Shown: positions 1 to 6,324, numbered from the stretch's first letter. The stretch is 6,596 nucleotides of DNA from Bacillota bacterium (GCA_023441125.1 JAEZQV010000095.1:1-6596); one strand, 5' to 3'. Notes: generated from the letters alone by a model not told the origin. A program made the numbers and translations.

Positions 1-2886
1 GGCCTGAACCGGTGCCATGCCCTTATCCACGCGGACCTTGGCAAATTCGACGATCAAAATGGCATTCTTGGCGGCCAAGCCAATCAGCATGATGACGCCG
101 ATCTGCATATAGACACTGTTTTGCAGATTCATAATGTATTGAGACAGTAACGCGCCAAAAATGCCGGTCGGCACAGACAGCATGACTGCATAGGGCACGC
201 TCCAGCTCTCATACAGCGCCGCCAGGCATAAAAAGACAAATACCAGCGCCAGCGCCAGAATTTGCATGGTTGTGCTGCCGGCCTTCTTCTCCTCCCGGCT
301 TTGCCCTGACCATTCCACGTTGAAACCGGCCGGCAGCGTTTCCTGAGCCAGTTTCTCCATGGCCGCCAGCGCCTGCCCGGAGCTATAGCCCGCGCCGACA
401 GAACCGTTGATTTGAATGCTGCGCGCCGCATTAAAGCGGGAAATAATGGACGGCCCGGTTGTCAGCTTCGGTTTTACCAGGGTATCCAGGGGAACCATCG
501 CGCCGTTCGCGGAACGGACATAGATAAAGCGCGTCATGTCGGCCTCGTTGCGGAACAGGGTATCGGCCTGCATAACCACTTTATAGGTGCGGTTGAACAT
601 GTTGAAATCATTTACCTGGGCGCCGCCGAAATTAACTTGCAAGGCAGTAAATACGTCGTTGAGGGCAATTCCCAGATTTTTTACCTTTTCCCGGTCTACT
701 TCAAATTCATAGCCGGGCGAATCACTTTTGTACGTTGAGTATACCGCCGCCACTGCCGGCAGCTGATTGGCGGCAATGACAAACTGCTTGGTAATCGCGT
801 CCAGTTCTTCCTTACTATGGCCGGACATATCCTGCAGCACCATCGTAAAGCCGCCAACCATCCCCAGTCCCGGCAGCGCGGGAATGTTAAAGGCCATGAG
901 CGAAGCCTCGGGAAACCGGTCGGCCTTGCCTTGCACCTGACCGATAAGAGAATCGATCTGGGTAGCGGCGGCCGTGCGCTTACTCCACGGTTCGAGGCCG
1001 ACAAACAGGACGGAGGAACTGGCTTTGACGCCATTGGACAGCATGTCGAAGCCATCCACGGCAATAACCTGATTGACACCCGGCAGCGCTTTAACTTCTT
1101 CCGCCAGCCGGTCGGTCACCGCCTGGGTGCGGTTCATACTCGCCCCTTCCGGCAGGCTGACAACCGTCGCAAAGAAGCCCTGATCCTCATCCGGGATAAA
1201 CGTTGTCGGCACAATTTTGTACAGGTAGGCCGTTCCCGCCAAAACGATCAATAAAAAGATGCAGCAGTATTTTGCCTGGGCGATTAAGGCTTGGACCGTT
1301 GCGCTATAGGTGCGCGTGACCTGGTCAAACCAGTTGTTAAACGTGGTAAAGAACCGGCCCAAAGCCATGGCTTTTGTATGTTCTTCATAAGGCTTTAACA
1401 GCATGGCGCACAGCGCCGGGGTCAGCGACAGGGCGACAACCGCGGATAAGGCCATGGAAACCGCAATTGTCAGGGCGAATTGGCGGTAGAGAACGCCCAC
1501 CATGCCGCCGATAAAAGCAACCGGAATAAATACGGCGGCCAGGACAAAGGCAATGGCAATAACCGGGCCCGACACCTCGTCCATGGCCTTTTTTGTGGCT
1601 TCCACCGGCGTCAGCTTATTATGGCGAATGTGATGCTCAACCGCTTCGATAACCACGATGGCATCGTCGACCACCAGGCCGATGGCCAGCACCATGGCAA
1701 ACAGCGTTAAGGTATTGATCGAAAAGCCAAGCACAATAAACGCGCCGAACGTGCCAACGAGCGACACGGGAACGGCCAGCATCGGAATCAGCGTGGCCCG
1801 CCAGCTTTGCAGAAAGACAAAGACAATGAACAGCACCAGCGCCATAGCCTCGAGAAAGGTTTTAACCACCTCGGACACCGATTCGGAGATATAGTCGGTA
1901 TTATCAAACACTGACCGATATTTCAGGTCTGGCGGAAAATTCACCGCCGCCGCGGCCACGGCCTGTTTTACCCCCTTGACGGTGTCCATGGCGTTGGCGT
2001 CACTGGTCAGTTGAATGCCGACCGCAGCGGCATTGGCGCCATCCTGTTTGGTGGTATAATTCAAGTCTTTCCCGCCATTTTCAATCCGCGCAATATCTTT
2101 GAGATAAATAAAGGCGCCATTGGGCTGGGCTTTCACGATGATTTTCTCAAAATCGGCAATACTGGTTAAGCGTCCCTGCACTTTGGCGGTATACTGAAAT
2201 TCCTGTTTTTTCGGTACAGGCATCGCGCCAATGGTACCGGCCGGCGCCTGCACATTCTGTTCCTTGATGGCCGCAATCACGTCGGCGACCGTCAGCCCCA
2301 GCTCCGCCATGCGATCCGGGTTGAGCCAGACGCGCCGGGAGAGCTCGGCCCCAAAGACCATGACATCGCCGACACCGTTGACCCGCTTCACGGCGTCCTT
2401 TAAATACACATTGAAATAGTTAGTTAAAAAGGTGCTGTCATAGGTGCCCTTGGGCGAATAGAAGCTGAGCAGCATCGCCATGTCCGACGAGGCTTTCTTG
2501 GTGGTAATCCCGGCGGCGGTTACTTCCGCCGGCAGGGCCGCATTAGCCTGGGCAACACTGTTCTGCACCTTGACGGCGGCGATATCGCCATCGACGCCCA
2601 GGTCAAAGACCACCTCCAGACTGTAAGCGCCCGAGTCATCGGAATTGGAGCTCATATAGTTCATCCCCTGGACACCGTTAATCTGTTCTTCCAGCACCTG
2701 GGCTACCGTCTGGTTAACCACCTCGGCGCTGGCGCCGGTATAAGCGGCCGACACCGCTACCGTCGGCGGCTGGATTTGCGGATACTGGGCGATAGGAAGA
2801 CGCAGGCCGGCAATCGTTCCCGCTACTACAATCATAATCGACAGAACAATGGCAAAAACGGGACGCTCTATAAAAAATCTTGCCAC
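1..2886 (-). CDS. HAE1-family RND multidrug efflux transporter (AcrB/MexF-like), C-terminus beyond window
   Basis: Inner-membrane pump subunit that uses proton influx to push hydrophobic or amphiphilic compounds out through an adaptor and an outer-membrane channel. The frame is open for 962 codons from a GTG start at 2886-2884; about 80-90 residues should lie beyond position 1. AGGAGG at 2897-2902 lies 10 nt before the start; an in-frame GTG at 2895-2893 is too close to it. The N-terminus MARFFIERPVFAIVLS is typical of the family. Relay residues fall at AcrB-like positions: Asp407-Asp408 in GLVVDDAIVV and Lys940 in GLAAKNAIL. FLQSW (to Trp362) ends the second membrane helix. The drug-pocket switch loop (G612-F613-D614-M615 to F628) is two residues longer than in AcrB and has Met in place of Phe617, resembling MexF/OqxB-type pumps. 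The gene follows the adaptor gene by 14 nt, so it is co-transcribed. Substrates cannot be read from sequence. Confidence 0.96.
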   Translation of the reverse strand, partial: MARFFIERPVFAIVLSIMIVVAGTIAGLRLPIAQYPQIQPPTVAVSAAYTGASAEVVNQTVAQVLEEQINGVQGMNYMSSNSDDSGAYSLEVVFDLGVDGDIAAVKVQNSVAQANAALPAEVTAAGITTKKASSDMAMLLSFYSPKGTYDSTFLTNYFNVYLKDAVKRVNGVGDVMVFGAELSRRVWLNPDRMAELGLTVADVIAAIKEQNVQAPAGTIGAMPVPKKQEFQYTAKVQGRLTSIADFEKIIVKAQPNGAFIYLKDIARIENGGKDLNYTTKQDGANAAAVGIQLTSDANAMDTVKGVKQAVAAAAVNFPPDLKYRSVFDNTDYISESVSEVVKTFLEAMALVLFIVFVFLQSWRATLIPMLAVPVSLVGTFGAFIVLGFSINTLTLFAMVLAIGLVVDDAIVVIEAVEHHIRHNKLTPVEATKKAMDEVSGPVIAIAFVLAAVFIPVAFIGGMVGVLYRQFALTIAVSMALSAVVALSLTPALCAMLLKPYEEHTKAMALGRFFTTFNNWFDQVTRTYSATVQALIAQAKYCCIFLLIVLAGTAYLYKIVPTTFIPDEDQGFFATVVSLPEGASMNRTQAVTDRLAEEVKALPGVNQVIAVDGFDMLSNGVKASSSVLFVGLEPWSKRTAAATQIDSLIGQVQGKADRFPEASLMAFNIPALPGLGMVGGFTMVLQDMSGHSKEELDAITKQFVIAANQLPAVAAVYSTYKSDSPGYEFEVDREKVKNLGIALNDVFTALQVNFGGAQVNDFNMFNRTYKVVMQADTLFRNEADMTRFIYVRSANGAMVPLDTLVKPKLTTGPSIISRFNAARSIQINGSVGAGYSSGQALAAMEKLAQETLPAGFNVEWSGQSREEKKAGSTTMQILALALVFVFLCLAALYESWSVPYAVMLSVPTGIFGALLSQYIMNLQNSVYMQIGVIMLIGLAAKNAILIVEFAKVRVDKGMAPVQA

Positions 2887-2900
2887 GATTGTCACCCCTC

Positions 2901-4061
2901 CTATGAGTTAATAGACAACGCCAACTCGGCCGGCGTGACGATCGTCACCGCCAGCGCCGCTCCTTCCTGCACCTTGGTCAGGCCTTCGACGACAACGGTG
3001 TCATTGACTGTCAGGCCATCCTTTACCAGCCAGAAACTGCCGACCTTGTCCCCCAGCGTCACGGCCCGGGGTTCCGCCTTATTGTCGGCGCCGACAACCG
3101 TGACCAGCGTCTTATCCAATACCTGCTGCACGGCCCGCTGGGGAACCAGCACCGCATTTTTTACGGGAGCGCCGGCGATTTTCACTCTGGCGAACATGCC
3201 CGGAATCAGAATGCCGTCCGGATTGGCAAAAGCCGCTTTCAGCGTTAACGTGCCGCTGTTATTGGCCAGGCTGCGGTCCGCCTGCGTCACCTTCCCGCTT
3301 AGCGGATAGGCGGCGCCATTGCTTAAGGTGATCGTCACGTTGTCGCCCCAGCCGCTGCTGGCAACGTGGTTTTGCGCAAGCTGCCGCAGGGTAAGGTATT
3401 CGTTCTCACTCATATTAAACTGCACAAATACCGGGTCTAACCCGCCTACCGTTACTAAGGTGGTACTGCCGGCCTGCACATAAGTGCCCACACTGACGTC
3501 GTTTACGTCGAGCCGGCCGTCGATCGGCGCCACAACCAGCGTACTGTTCATATCATCCTGCGCCTTTCTTACCAGGGCGCGATAGGAAGCTACCAGGGCC
3601 TCATTCTGCCGTTCGGCCGCCTTTTGGGTAGTCAGCCGCTGCTCCGGGATAGCCGCAGCATTGAGCAGACTTTGATAACGCTCGGTGTCGGTGCGGGCAT
3701 TTTCCAGATTCACCTCGGCTTGCACCAATTGCGCCTGGGCCGACAGCAAGGTAGTCTCATACTGCGTGCTGTCGATGCGGTACAGCGGCTGCCCGGCTTT
3801 AACCAGATCGCCGCCGGCAACCATTTTTTCAATAATATTGCCTGATACCCGCGCCTGAATTTTTACTTCCTGTTTCGCCTGTATCTGGCCGGCATACTCA
3901 TTGGTTATCTGTACATCCTGCTGCATGATCTTTACGGCTTTGACCGGCACTGCCTGCGGCTGCGCGCTCTCTTGGGGACCGCCGCAACCGGCGGCACTCA
4001 GCAGCAGCAGTACCACTCCCAGGCCTATGTAGCTGTTTTTCAGCACCTTTGCTAACAACAC
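2901..4061 (-). CDS. RND efflux periplasmic adaptor (membrane-fusion) lipoprotein, AcrA/MexA-like
   Basis: Adaptor that bridges the RND pump to an outer-membrane channel; 386 residues, normal for the family. The start is GTG at 4061-4059, with GGGAGG about 10 nt upstream. A lysine-containing n-region, hydrophobic stretch 12-22 and lipobox LSAAGC give lipidation at Cys26; Gly follows it, not the Asp of the E. coli inner-membrane retention signal. Domains in order: first lipoyl half about 60-98 (IQARVSGNIIEKM), alpha-helical hairpin about 99-172 rich in Ala, Gln and Glu, second lipoyl half about 175-206 (VVAPIDGRLDVNDVSVG), beta-barrel about 208-295 (LDPVFVQFNMSENEY, ending GILIPGMFARVKI), and membrane-proximal domain about 300-375 (VLVPQRAVQQ). 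It is the first gene of the efflux operon, transcribed divergently from the MerR-type regulator, and its TAG stop overlaps the ribosome-binding site of the pump gene. Family assignment is secure. Confidence 0.95.
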   Translation of the reverse strand: MLLAKVLKNSYIGLGVVLLLLSAAGCGGPQESAQPQAVPVKAVKIMQQDVQITNEYAGQIQAKQEVKIQARVSGNIIEKMVAGGDLVKAGQPLYRIDSTQYETTLLSAQAQLVQAEVNLENARTDTERYQSLLNAAAIPEQRLTTQKAAERQNEALVASYRALVRKAQDDMNSTLVVAPIDGRLDVNDVSVGTYVQAGSTTLVTVGGLDPVFVQFNMSENEYLTLRQLAQNHVASSGWGDNVTITLSNGAAYPLSGKVTQADRSLANNSGTLTLKAAFANPDGILIPGMFARVKIAGAPVKNAVLVPQRAVQQVLDKTLVTVVGADNKAEPRAVTLGDKVGSFWLVKDGLTVNDTVVVEGLTKVQEGAALAVTIVTPAELALSINS

Positions 4062-4087
4062 TGGCTTTCAACCTCCCCATTTGCAAA

Positions 4088-4112
4088 TAAAAGGAGCAGT
4101 CAAATTCTGCTC
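4088..4112 (-). terminator. terminator-like hairpin in the efflux-operon leader (possible attenuator)
   Basis: On the minus strand GAGCAG (4112-4107), a 7-nt loop and CTGCTC (4099-4094) form a perfect 6-bp stem followed by CTTTTATTT. It lies about 35 nt before the adaptor start and downstream of the operon promoter, so as an intrinsic terminator it would cut transcription before the first gene. The plus-strand side has no T tract, so it is not a terminator for the regulator. The stem is short and the U tract is interrupted, so it may be weak or fortuitous. Confidence 0.35.
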
Positions 4113-4145
4113 AGTCACCTTATCAGCGATTGGTTCTACTACGCA

Positions 4146-4157
4146 CTAAGCCTGCAT
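4146..4157 (-). other. three-codon leader mini-ORF (Met-Gln-Ala-stop) with its own ribosome-binding site
   Basis: On the minus strand GGAGG (about 4170-4166) is followed after 9 nt by ATG CAG GCT TAG, inside the predicted 5' leader of the efflux operon. Its stop codon lies in the 5' arm of an imperfect hairpin (4150-4142 with 4128-4119: CTTA pairs with TAAG and GCG with CGC around an internal loop). A ribosome on the mini-ORF would therefore block that hairpin. Short leader ORFs of this kind are known in translation-coupled attenuation of resistance genes; the role here is inferred. An ATG at 4173-4171 opens a 16-codon alternative frame but lacks a ribosome-binding site. Confidence 0.3.
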
Positions 4158-4175
4158 CGGTTATTTCCTCCATAT

Positions 4176-4205
4176 TTGACTAAATTTACTATATTAAGGT
4201 ATTAT
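4176..4205 (+). promoter_or_regulatory. promoter of the merR-type regulator gene
   Basis: Plus-strand -35 TTGACT (4176-4181) and -10 TATTAT (4200-4205) with an 18-bp spacer. The -10 overlaps the -10 of the divergent pump promoter (4201-4206) almost base for base, so the two promoters probably compete for RNA polymerase. The resulting leader is about 34 nt and carries GAGGAG (4232-4237), 8 nt before the ATG at 4246. Confidence 0.6.
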
Positions 4206-4231
4206 AAACTATACAGTAACTGGATAGTCAA
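4201..4231 (-). promoter_or_regulatory. efflux-operon promoter with 19-bp spacer (MerR-activated type)
   Basis: Minus-strand -35 TTGACT (4231-4226) and -10 TATAAT (4206-4201) both match or nearly match consensus but are 19 bp apart instead of 17. This overlong spacer is the hallmark of promoters activated by MerR-family proteins, which twist the DNA so that RNA polymerase can engage both elements. Transcription should start near 4194, leaving a leader of roughly 130 nt before the adaptor gene. The divergent MerR-type gene next door is the obvious activator. Confidence 0.85.
4208..4228. promoter_or_regulatory. MerR-family operator, 21-bp inverted repeat
   Basis: Read on the minus strand, arm ACTATCCAGT, one central T and arm ACTGTATAGT form an inverted repeat with 9 of 10 positions symmetric, centred on 4218. 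It fills nearly all of the pump promoter's spacer, exactly where MerR-family dimers bind. It also lies just downstream of the regulator's own -10 and over its expected transcription start near 4212, so bound protein should repress its own gene, as is common in the family. Confidence 0.8.
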
Positions 4232-4245
4232 GAGGAGAACAGCGC

Positions 4246-5178
4246 ATGAATGACTTTTCCAAGCAGCAATTTACAACCGGGCAGTTTGCCGCTATCTACG
4301 GCATTAACAAACGCACGCTGATGTATTATGACAGTATTGATTTATTTAAACCGGCCAGCGTCAACGACAATGGCTATCGCTATTATACAATCGCACAAAC
4401 GCCGTTATTTGATGCCATCCTGCTGTTGCGCAAACTCCGGGTGCCCTTGGAGGAAATAAAAGAACACCTGACGAACTACAGTCCGCAACGATTACTGGAA
4501 TTTCTTCACAGGCAGGATCAAATACTGGATAAGGAATTAGCTGAACTGCTCTGGCTTAAACGCATCGTACAGAATAAAATTGACAGTATGGAGACGCGCC
4601 AGGCGGCCGCTCCTGCCCAATTTGAAATCCTGGAACAAAAAGCCCAGGCCATCGCACTCAGTGAACCGATTGCTGCAATGCCGCTGGAAAAAGCAATAAA
4701 ATATCTCACCAAATTTATGTATGACTGTTATCACACCCATAGCTACAGCGGCTACCCCTGCGGCTACATGCTGAATGCCAGCGAAATACAGGCCAGAACG
4801 CTCAGCCCGGACGCTTTCAGCCAGGTTACCCACTGCTTTTACCTTATGGATAAAGAAACCGCGGCTTGCGCCGAGCCTTTGGCGAAAGCAAAAGCTGATG
4901 CTGCCCTTATGCTGAAAGAAAGTGATACTTTCTTTCAGCATGAAAAAAAAGCGCCCATAATGGAGTGCGCTTTTAAACCGGCGGGACGGTACCTTGTAGG
5001 CTATTATAAAGGAAACTGGCTCCAGATGGACCAAGCCTTCTACCGGCTTGCCGACTATGGCGATGAACACCGCCTCACCTTCACCGGCCACGCCTATGTG
5101 GAAAACATCCTGGATGACATAGCAGTGTCCGAAGATCCTTACTATTACGAAGCCCGGATTTCCATTTTGCTGGAATAA
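4246..5178 (+). CDS. MerR-family transcriptional regulator with C-terminal effector-binding domain, likely activator of the efflux operon
   Basis: One-component drug- or metabolite-sensing regulator, 310 residues, of the long BmrR-like type. Residues 9-76 form the MerR winged helix-turn-helix (FTTGQFAAIYGINKRTL, then YYD, then NGYRYY). Met26 stands where many relatives have Arg in TLRYYD. Residues 80-118 look like the long dimerisation coiled coil. Residues 125-310 form a large effector domain, probably GyrI-like, ending in aromatic- and acid-rich strands (GRYLVGYYKGNW at 247-258, DPYYYEARISILLE at the end). The putative ligand pocket carries several Cys and Tyr residues around 160-175 (CYHTHSYSGYPCGY). 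It starts with ATG after GAGGAG and is divergent to the pump operon, whose promoter holds a fitting operator. A perfect inverted repeat interrupts the coding sequence at residues 222-232 without breaking the frame. The family is certain; the ligand is unknown. Confidence 0.93.
   Translation: MNDFSKQQFTTGQFAAIYGINKRTLMYYDSIDLFKPASVNDNGYRYYTIAQTPLFDAILLLRKLRVPLEEIKEHLTNYSPQRLLEFLHRQDQILDKELAELLWLKRIVQNKIDSMETRQAAAPAQFEILEQKAQAIALSEPIAAMPLEKAIKYLTKFMYDCYHTHSYSGYPCGYMLNASEIQARTLSPDAFSQVTHCFYLMDKETAACAEPLAKAKADAALMLKESDTFFQHEKKAPIMECAFKPAGRYLVGYYKGNWLQMDQAFYRLADYGDEHRLTFTGHAYVENILDDIAVSEDPYYYEARISILLE
4909..4941. repeat. perfect 33-nt palindrome (15-bp arms, 3-nt loop) inside the regulator gene
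   Basis: Arm ATGCTGAAAGAAAGT (4909-4923), loop GAT, then the exact reverse complement (4927-4941). The arms are five whole codons each and in phase, so both strands encode nearly the same peptide: MLKESDTFFQH on plus and MLKESITFFQH on minus. It is followed by G and eight A residues (4943-4950), not by a T tract, so it is not a terminator for the host gene. Origin and role are unknown; it may be a small palindromic insertion or an mRNA hairpin. Confidence 0.9.
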
Positions 5179-5330
5179 CTCAGTATTTGCCGCCGGCGTC
5201 ACAACCGTAGTATGTTCACAGTGGCTTGGCGCTCCCTAGTTTCAAAACACATTCCCTGTCCCCTTGTTTACAAAAATTTATTTTATTGATTTGGCGCTTC
5301 TCAGTCCTTAGTGACACGGCAACTACATTG
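5179..5330. other. convergent intergenic region with short repeats
   Basis: This separates the ends of the converging regulator and DinB-like genes. No convincing terminator hairpin with a T tract is visible for either gene. It contains a near-exact direct repeat, TTGGCGCTCC at 5226-5235 and TTGGCGCTTC at 5291-5300, and between the copies a REP-like motif (listed separately) and an AT-rich run near 5270-5290. Confidence 0.6.
5243..5266 (-). repeat. REP-like repeat, copy 1
   Basis: On the minus strand this reads AAGGGGACAGGGAATGTGTT followed by TTGA. It shares GGGACAGGGAA and a following TGTTT-rich stretch with the element at 6426-6443, which lies in the opposite orientation. Motifs built on GGGACAG and CTGTCCC are characteristic of REP-type palindromes associated with RAYT transposases in Firmicutes. 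Only half of a palindrome is seen here, so it may be a decayed copy. Confidence 0.45.
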
Positions 5331-5822
5331 TTAAGGTTCGGCGGCTTTTTTATTGATTAGCTTGTCAATCTCACTAAGATGCAGCTTAAAATGTCTTAGA
5401 TAGTCTATAATCATTGCTTTTAGCGACACACGTTCACTGAGTGCGGTAATCCACTCATGGCCCAATTTAGCCGCATTAGCATTATTAATCACATGAACAA
5501 TATGAAGATTGGCATACTTCCATAACTGAACCAGGTCATACCAGTTTTCTGTCTGATAGTTCTGAATCGCAACCCATCTGTCATTATTGCCGTGATTTGC
5601 ATAATCCGGATAAATCAACGGGTTCGGCTGATATTGCAAATGAATGATCCGGTGCGTATTGTTAGAAGCGGAATCAACCATATGGCCAACCGTCTCCTTG
5701 ATTGTCCAGCTGTCATTACTGGGTCTGAACGTGATTAACTCTGCAGGCAGAGCCAAAAGTTTTGGTTCCCATTCTTCAATGAGACGTACGATTTCCTGAT
5801 TGTTCTGCATAAATTCACGCAT
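5331..5822 (-). CDS. DinB-like (DinB_2 / YfiT type) putative metal-binding protein
   Basis: 163-residue cytoplasmic protein of the DinB/YfiT four-helix-bundle superfamily. Members bind a divalent metal through three histidines; some are thiol transferases (bacillithiol or mycothiol), but most have no known reaction. Visible features: helix 1 with EEWEPKLLALP, the family signature WTIKETVGHMVDSASN at 39-54 with the likely metal ligand His47, and the C-terminal helix YLRHFKLHLSEIDKL with His144 and His148 spaced as in the family. The length is normal. The ATG at 5822-5820 has AAGGAG 8 nt upstream; Met5 is a less likely alternative start. It lies 58 nt downstream of the TfoX-domain gene on the same strand and may be read from the same promoter. 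Base composition is clearly more AT-rich than the efflux genes (21 G or C among the 60 bases 5461-5520), hinting at a different history. Specific activity unknown. Confidence 0.85.
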   Translation of the reverse strand: MREFMQNNQEIVRLIEEWEPKLLALPAELITFRPSNDSWTIKETVGHMVDSASNNTHRIIHLQYQPNPLIYPDYANHGNNDRWVAIQNYQTENWYDLVQLWKYANLHIVHVINNANAAKLGHEWITALSERVSLKAMIIDYLRHFKLHLSEIDKLINKKAAEP

Positions 5823-5849
5823 GTGCCACGCTCCTTGATCAGCTTGCTA

Positions 5850-5875
5850 AGGCAGCTTTGAAAACCCTGCTGCCT
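5850..5875 (-). repeat. intergenic hairpin between the TfoX-domain and DinB-like genes
   Basis: AGGCAGC (5850-5856) and GCTGCCT (5869-5875) form a 7-bp stem with a 12-nt loop just after the TfoX-domain stop. No U tract follows on the minus strand, so it may be a transcript-stabilising or weak pausing structure rather than a terminator. Confidence 0.3.
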
Positions 5876-5880
5876 ATGAA

Positions 5881-6150
5881 TTACGCCTTGCTGTTTTTCA
5901 GATTATAAAAGAATGCTTTTAGCTCCTCTTTAGCTTCAGGCGATAGCTGTTTATCCGGAATGCCGAGAACGGCGCCCTGGATTCCGTACAGCATGTGCAG
6001 GCAGGCGCCGGGGTCACGGTGAAGCCGGATGCGGTAAAATGCTTCCTGCGCGCCGATTGCTCTAAGCTGCTCCGGTGTTTCAATGCCGACCGCCGCCAGA
6101 TTTGCTGCCAATACCTTGCCTATGTTGGGCAGTTCGGATAATGTACTCAT
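5881..6150 (-). CDS. small protein consisting of a TfoX/Sxy C-terminal domain
   Basis: 89-residue protein matching the C-terminal domain of TfoX/Sxy. The start LSELPNIGKVLAANLAAVGI (4-23) is helix-hairpin-helix-like, EQLRAIGAQEAFYRIR (27-42) is the characteristic 'DLRALGAVEAY'-type helix, and LHMLYGIQGAVLGIP (51-65) matches the 'LNLLYALEGALRG' core. The TfoX N-terminal domain is absent, which is common for stand-alone members in many bacteria, so it should not be called a competence regulator; those roles belong to full-length Sxy of gammaproteobacteria. The ATG at 6150-6148 has GGGAGG (6163-6158) 7 nt upstream and a near-consensus promoter about 45 nt further up. It is the first gene of a possible two-gene unit with the DinB-like gene. 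Molecular function is unknown; the helix-hairpin-helix look suggests nucleic acid or protein contact. Confidence 0.85.
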   Translation of the reverse strand: MSTLSELPNIGKVLAANLAAVGIETPEQLRAIGAQEAFYRIRLHRDPGACLHMLYGIQGAVLGIPDKQLSPEAKEELKAFFYNLKNSKA

Positions 6151-6192
6151 ACCAACGCCTCCCTAAAAGCGAATGCAATACAGTTTTTCCCA

Positions 6193-6221
6193 ATTATAAT
6201 GTTTCTCCCCTTGTACGTCAA
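6193..6221 (-). promoter_or_regulatory. sigma-A/sigma-70 promoter for the TfoX-domain gene
   Basis: Minus-strand TTGACG (6221-6216), a 17-bp spacer and TATAAT (6198-6193): five of six -35 bases, the full -10 consensus and ideal spacing. The predicted start near 6186 gives a leader of about 35 nt to the TfoX-domain ATG. No operator-like dyad is seen over it, so expression may be constitutive. Confidence 0.8.
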
Positions 6222-6252
6222 TAGCAACTTCCCCGTTCTTTCTCCGTTTTAC

Positions 6253-6304
6253 CCGGATAAATCCGGCAGCCTGAGCCCCGTTCTTTTACCGGGACTCAGG
6301 CTGC
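6253..6304 (-). terminator. terminator-like hairpin after the aminotransferase remnant
   Basis: Arms GCAGCCTGAGCCCCG (6266-6280) and CGGGACTCAGGCTGC (6290-6304) with a 9-nt loop form a 15-bp stem. Its single non-Watson-Crick position is a G-U pair when read on the minus strand and a C-A mismatch on the plus strand, so it favours minus-strand transcripts. It starts 20 nt after the aminotransferase stop. The following T tract is poor (CGGATTTATCC), and a second small palindrome, CCGGATAAATCCGG, sits at 6253-6266. Confidence 0.6.
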
Positions 6305-6324
6305 AACTTACGGCCGGTTGTGCT

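Noticed and set aside
817..1254. Several plus-strand open frames of 76-145 codons across the RND gene
   Set aside because: They are antisense shadows of the well-supported pump frame, with low-complexity His/Arg/Gln-rich translations and no ribosome-binding sites.
3898..4086. Alternative minus-strand frame starting upstream of the adaptor gene (MQMGRLKAS...)
   Set aside because: It overlaps the adaptor in another frame, becomes Ala/Arg-rich without family resemblance, and its ATG lies upstream of the GGGAGG site that serves the adaptor's GTG start.
4909..4941. The 33-nt palindrome as an intrinsic terminator
   Set aside because: On the plus strand it is followed by an A run, not T; on the minus strand the T run comes before the stem. 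Neither direction fits a terminator.
4537..5202. Long open frame of 221 codons on the minus strand opposite the regulator gene
   Set aside because: It has no ribosome-binding site, no recognisable family, and lies wholly antisense to a clear MerR gene. Part of its apparent protein-like quality comes from the in-phase palindrome at 4909-4941.
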